Shown in pieces: positions 5,418-7,523 of a DNA stretch of 7,523 bases; position 1 is the stretch's first letter; each line of letters starts with the position of its first letter. Source of the DNA: CAYNCE01 sp964522515. GTDB taxonomy: Bacteria; Patescibacteriota; Patescibacteriia; UBA2196. A program made the translations under genes and the position numbers. Under the pieces are notes generated by a model, which did not search any database, was not told where the DNA came from, and saw nothing but the letters and a program-made list of their open reading frames with translations. The stretch is from the NCBI GenBank assembly GCA_964522515.1, contig CAZFWC010000031.1:1-7523 (forward strand), in the 5' to 3' direction.

Positions 5418-5434
5418 GGCGAAGGCGGGAAAAC
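5418..5434 (+). repeat. partial copy of the 31-bp repeat just upstream of smpB
   Basis: GGCGAAGGCGGGAAAAC is identical to the end of the ftsW repeat copy plus five flanking bases (1625-1641). It ends six bases before the smpB ATG. The purine-rich AAGGCGGG could serve as a weak ribosome-binding stretch, though its spacing and sequence are not those of a classical Shine-Dalgarno site. Its presence suggests the whole block 5327-5434 is element-derived. Confidence 0.55.
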
Positions 5435-5439
5435 TTAAT

Positions 5440-5883
5440 ATGAAAATTATAAAAAACAAAAAAGCATATTATGATTACAAAATTTCAGATACTTATGAGG
5501 CTGGTTTGGTTTTGTCCGGACCAGAAGTCAAATCAATTAAAAAAGGTTCTGTTGATTTAAAAGGAGCATATATATCAATAGATGAAAATATGGAAGCTTG
5601 GCTAGAAAAAATTTATATTTCGCCTTACAAACCAGCTCGCGCGATACAAAAAAAATATAATCCTCATCAATCTAGAAAATTATTATTAAACAAAAAACAA
5701 CTGCGTTTTTTAGTTGGAAAGCAAAAAGAAAAAGGCATTTCAATTTTACCTTTAAAAATATATATTAAAAATCGTTTAATCAAATTAGAAATTGGGGTTG
5801 GCGCTGGCAAAAAGAAATTTGACAAACGGGAAGATATTAAAAAAAGAGATTTTGAAAGGAAGAAAAAAAGATTAGGAGTTTAA
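5440..5883 (+). CDS. smpB: SsrA-binding protein SmpB (trans-translation)
   Basis: A 147-residue SmpB, the partner of tmRNA in rescuing ribosomes stalled on broken mRNAs. It binds the tRNA-like domain of tmRNA and places its C-terminal tail in the empty mRNA channel. Family features run in order: MKIIKNKKAYYDY (1-13), GLVLSGPEVKSIKKG (21-35), GAYISI (41-46), ISPYKPA (59-65), NPHQSRKLLL (73-82), ILPLKIYIKN (107-116), and the basic tail from GVGAGKKKFDKRED (125-138) to the end. Length is usual. The ATG at 5440 is chosen over an in-frame TTG at 5410, because the family N-terminus begins at 5440 and the extra residues (LGAKAGKLN) come from repeat DNA. Its promoter is probably at 5267-5275, with the inverted-repeat element in its leader. 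No tmRNA gene is in the window. Confidence 0.95.
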   Translation: MKIIKNKKAYYDYKISDTYEAGLVLSGPEVKSIKKGSVDLKGAYISIDENMEAWLEKIYISPYKPARAIQKKYNPHQSRKLLLNKKQLRFLVGKQKEKGISILPLKIYIKNRLIKLEIGVGAGKKKFDKREDIKKRDFERKKKRLGV

Positions 5884-5904
5884 TTTATTTACTAACGCGT
5901 AAAT

Positions 5905-5933
5905 TTGCCAAAATTGTCAAGAGGAAGTACAAT
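5905..5933 (+). promoter_or_regulatory. candidate sigma70 promoter for PGI/PMI
   Basis: TTGCCA (5905-5910), a 17-base spacer and TACAAT (5928-5933) each differ from consensus by one base and are correctly spaced. Predicted start is near 5940, giving a leader of about 85 bases before the ATG at 6025. A rival signal is TTTAAT (6013-6018), six bases before that ATG, which would give a leaderless mRNA. Confidence 0.45.
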
Positions 5934-6024
5934 TAAATCAACACTTAAAACAAAAAAACATTAACACACTTGTTTAAAATAATTAATTGTGAAAATTAAA
6001 GTGTTCTGGTTTTTTAATAAAATT

Positions 6025-7059
6025 ATGACAACTCTAGACAAAATACAACAAATTAAATCATTAGATAAATCAGAAATGGCTGAATATATTTTAGAAATGC
6101 CAAAACAGATTAAAGATTCATTAGAAAAAATAAAAAAAATAAATTTTCCTAAAGATTGGAGCAAAATAAAAAATATTTGTCTGTGCGGGATGGGAGGATC
6201 AGCAGTCGCTAATCATTTAATTACAAATTTACCTAAATCAAAAAGAAAAATACCAATGTATGTGATGCGTGATTATGAAATTCCTGCTTGGGTTAACAAA
6301 GATACTTTGATAATTTTAACTTCACATTCTGGCGCGACAAAAGAAACAATTTCAGCTTTTAAATATTCTGCTGTTGCTGAAGCTAAAATTTTTATTATTG
6401 CTGAACGCGGACAATTAGAAAAACTTGGCGCAAAAGAAAATGCAGTTGTTTTTGATTACAACACAAAAGCTACCCCGCGAGCAAGTTTAGGTTACCAGCT
6501 TGGAGCAGTTTTTGGCGCTTTGAAAAAATTAAATATTTTAGATTGTGGTTTAGAAAATGCGATTAAATTATTAGAAAAAATAAATAAAAATTTAAAACCA
6601 GAAATTAAAACAGAAAATAATTTTGCAAAACAATTAGCTTTTTGCGCTTTAGACAGATTACCAATTATTGTTGGCTCTGGAATTTTAGAATCAGTTGTTT
6701 GGCGTTGGAAAACTCAAATTAATGAAAATGCGAATCAATTTGCGTTTACAGAATTTTTGCCAGAGGCAATGCATAATGCTGTGCAAGGTTTAGATTTACC
6801 CACACGATTTCAAGATGATTTAATTTATTTTATTTTGCAAAATACTTTTGATAAACCAGAATTAATTAATCAATTTGATAAATTAAAATCAGTTTTGCAA
6901 GAGAAAAAAATTCGTTACGAAATAATAAACACAGAAGGCAAAGATATTTTTGAACAAAAATTATCAACTTTAATTATTGGTGATTGGATGAGTTTTTATT
7001 TAGCAATTTTAAATAATGTGGATCCAACACCAGTGGAAACGATAACTACTTTAAAATAA
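6025..7059 (+). CDS. bifunctional phosphoglucose/phosphomannose isomerase
   Basis: A 344-residue SIS-fold enzyme of the bifunctional PGI/PMI family, which interconverts glucose-6-phosphate or mannose-6-phosphate with fructose-6-phosphate in the cytoplasm. Visible motifs are CGMGGSA (54-60) and TSHSGATKET (99-108), both phosphate-binding; PRASLGY (151-157), whose Arg152 matches the catalytic Arg of the archaeal enzyme; and EFLPEAMHNAVQG (243-255) with Glu247 and His250 as the likely catalytic pair. DPTPVETITTLK (333-344) ends on Lys344, the expected catalytic lysine. The family usually has SYSGNTEET where this has SHSGATKET. The chain stops at that lysine, with no tail. The ATG at 6025 is chosen over GTG at 5989, since the family N-terminus (LDKIQQIKSLDKSEM) starts here and the extra residues are not family-like. 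Confidence 0.92.
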   Translation: MTTLDKIQQIKSLDKSEMAEYILEMPKQIKDSLEKIKKINFPKDWSKIKNICLCGMGGSAVANHLITNLPKSKRKIPMYVMRDYEIPAWVNKDTLIILTSHSGATKETISAFKYSAVAEAKIFIIAERGQLEKLGAKENAVVFDYNTKATPRASLGYQLGAVFGALKKLNILDCGLENAIKLLEKINKNLKPEIKTENNFAKQLAFCALDRLPIIVGSGILESVVWRWKTQINENANQFAFTEFLPEAMHNAVQGLDLPTRFQDDLIYFILQNTFDKPELINQFDKLKSVLQEKKIRYEIINTEGKDIFEQKLSTLIIGDWMSFYLAILNNVDPTPVETITTLK

Positions 7060-7129
7060 TTTGTAATCTGTAATCACAACTCGTAAATATTTAAAATAGA
7101 TTTCTAAATTACGAATTACGAGTTACAAA
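7060..7129. repeat. imperfect inverted repeat with 7-bp tandem units
   Basis: The left arm TTTGTAATCTGTAAT (7060-7074) and right arm ATTACGAGTTACAAA (7115-7129) can pair at 12 of 15 positions, with the mismatches in the middle. Each arm contains 7-bp tandem units: TGTAATC twice at 7062-7075, and ATTACGA twice then GTTACAA at 7108-7128. It fills the gap between the PGI/PMI stop and the secG promoter. No T-run follows, so it is not an obvious terminator, although transcription could end here. Confidence 0.5.
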
Positions 7130-7135
7130 ACTCTA

Positions 7136-7164
7136 TTGACATTTTTAAAATCATTTGTTAAACT
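7136..7164 (+). promoter_or_regulatory. strong sigma70 promoter of secG
   Basis: A perfect TTGACA (7136-7141), a 17-base spacer and TAAACT (7159-7164) preceded by TGT, an extended -10. Predicted start is near 7171. This makes secG a separate transcription unit from PGI/PMI. The leader would be 13 bases to an ATG at 7184, or 79 bases to the preferred ATG at 7250. Confidence 0.7.
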
Positions 7165-7197
7165 AACGACAATCAATTAAATTATGTTTTTTCAATT

Positions 7198-7240
7198 AGA
7201 TCCTTCACTTCTAACAACACTAGAAGTCGCTCGGGATGAT
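7198..7240. repeat. hairpin repeat in the secG 5' region
   Basis: ACTTCTA (7207-7213) and TAGAAGT (7221-7227) pair around a 7-base loop, and ATCC (7200-7203) with GGAT (7234-7237) can close an outer stem. The flanks AGATCCTTCACTTC and CGCTCGGGATGAT resemble a dispersed intergenic palindrome seen in many bacterial genomes (ATCCTTC...CGGGATGA). That resemblance is from memory and was not searched. It lies between the secG promoter and the conserved part of SecG. Confidence 0.5.
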
Positions 7241-7249
7241 AACCACTTT

Positions 7250-7465
7250 ATGACAAATATTCTAAATTACATTCAATTAATTATCGCTGTTCTTCTTATA
7301 ATTTTTATTTTACTTCAAAATAGAGGTTCTGGTTTAGGTTCTGCTTTTGGCGGTTCTGGTGATGTTTATTTAACAAAACGCGGAGCTGAAAAAACAATTT
7401 TTATTTTAACAATTATTTGCGCATTTTTATTTATAGTTTTGGGAATTATTAGGATTGTAATTTAA
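7250..7465 (+). CDS. secG: preprotein translocase subunit SecG
   Basis: A 71-residue SecG, the small membrane subunit that assists SecYE and SecA in protein export. It has two membrane segments (about 5-22 and 49-70) joined by the conserved loop LLQNRGSGLGSAFGGSG (21-37) and VYLTKRGAEK (39-48). Length fits the family when started at 7250, where MTNILNYIQLIIAVLL matches the usual N-terminus and GGGATGAT lies nine bases upstream as a weak ribosome-binding site. An in-frame ATG at 7184 would add 22 residues, largely encoded by the hairpin repeat at 7198-7240, and is closer to the promoter. It could be the true start if messages here are read without Shine-Dalgarno sites. The choice is about two to one. 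Confidence 0.93.
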   Translation: MTNILNYIQLIIAVLLIIFILLQNRGSGLGSAFGGSGDVYLTKRGAEKTIFILTIICAFLFIVLGIIRIVI

Positions 7466-7473
7466 AATAAATT

Positions 7474-7491
7474 AGCCCTCTTTAGAGGGCT
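7474..7491 (+). terminator. hairpin after secG, possible terminator
   Basis: AGCCCTC (7474-7480) and GAGGGCT (7485-7491) form a perfect 7-bp GC-rich stem with a TTTA loop, nine bases after the secG stop. On the plus strand it is followed by TGAAAAATT rather than a T-run, so it is not a textbook intrinsic terminator. On the minus strand it is followed by AATTTATTTT, so it may also serve a leftward transcript from outside the window. Confidence 0.45.
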
Positions 7492-7502
7492 TGAAAAATT
7501 AA

Positions 7503-7523
7503 CCTTGCCCTTTTAGGGCTAGG
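7503..7523. repeat. second GC-rich hairpin at the right edge
   Basis: GCCCT (7507-7511) and AGGGC (7515-7519) pair around a TTT loop, extended by CCT/AGG after one T-T mismatch. It resembles the hairpin at 7474-7491 (both contain GCCCT...AGGGC) and may be its tandem relative. The window ends here, so its full extent and what follows are unknown. Confidence 0.4.

Noticed and set aside
5410..5442. TTG start of smpB at 5410
   Set aside because: The added ten codons are repeat-derived and SmpB proteins begin at the MKIIKNKKAYYDY segment.
5887..5904. ATTTAC/GTAAAT hairpin after smpB as a terminator
   Set aside because: Only a 6-bp AT-rich stem with no following T-run; too weak to call.
5961..6164. 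67-codon open frame on the minus strand
   Set aside because: It lies mostly opposite the start of the well-supported PGI/PMI gene, has no family features, and is typical of chance open frames in AT-rich DNA.

Overview
The window is AT-rich and carries small, tightly packed genes of the kind found in reduced genomes of the Candidate Phyla Radiation (Patescibacteria). The assignment rests on four things: gene content and low GC; a bifunctional glucose/mannose-phosphate isomerase; an almost complete lack of Shine-Dalgarno sites; and short GC-rich palindromic repeats placed in frame inside protein genes, encoding the RQGYGGQ peptide I associate with these genomes. TGA is used as a stop (end of the mpl-like gene), which argues against the TGA=Gly lineages. 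No finer taxonomy is supported.

Layout. Positions 1-107 look like the leader of a ribosomal RNA operon running leftward out of the window: a near-consensus promoter, a boxA-like antitermination site, and at the edge 13-14 bases resembling the 5' end of 16S rRNA. Diverging from it is a small acidic orphan protein (160-393) whose promoter implies a leaderless mRNA. It converges on a YraN/UPF0102 nuclease-fold gene (396-761, minus). Next is a minus-strand operon transcribed argS -> mpl-like Mur ligase -> ftsW/rodA (5229 to 907), closed by an intrinsic terminator at 858-886. A symmetric bidirectional promoter at 5251-5275 separates it from the plus-strand genes smpB (5440-5883), bifunctional PGI/PMI (6025-7059) and secG (7250-7465).

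How the genes fit together. Most are core functions: translation (argS, smpB, rrn), envelope growth (Mur ligase plus SEDS glycosyltransferase), sugar-phosphate supply (PGI/PMI) and protein export (secG). The Mur ligase looks like Mpl, the muropeptide-recycling ligase, more than like MurC. It sits directly upstream of the SEDS gene with a 4-base ATGA overlap, suggesting coupled expression of precursor ligation and glycan polymerisation.

The most interesting material is not the genes but the small elements in and around them. Two copies of a 31-bp repeat lie in frame in ftsW and mpl. A second, hairpin-type element abuts the mpl copy. An unrelated perfect 28-bp palindrome lies in frame in argS. 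A large composite inverted repeat is wedged between the smpB promoter and smpB, and another hairpin repeat lies at the 5' end of secG. Together they suggest several families of tiny palindromic elements that tolerate, or exploit, insertion into coding sequence, similar in principle to the Rickettsia palindromic elements.
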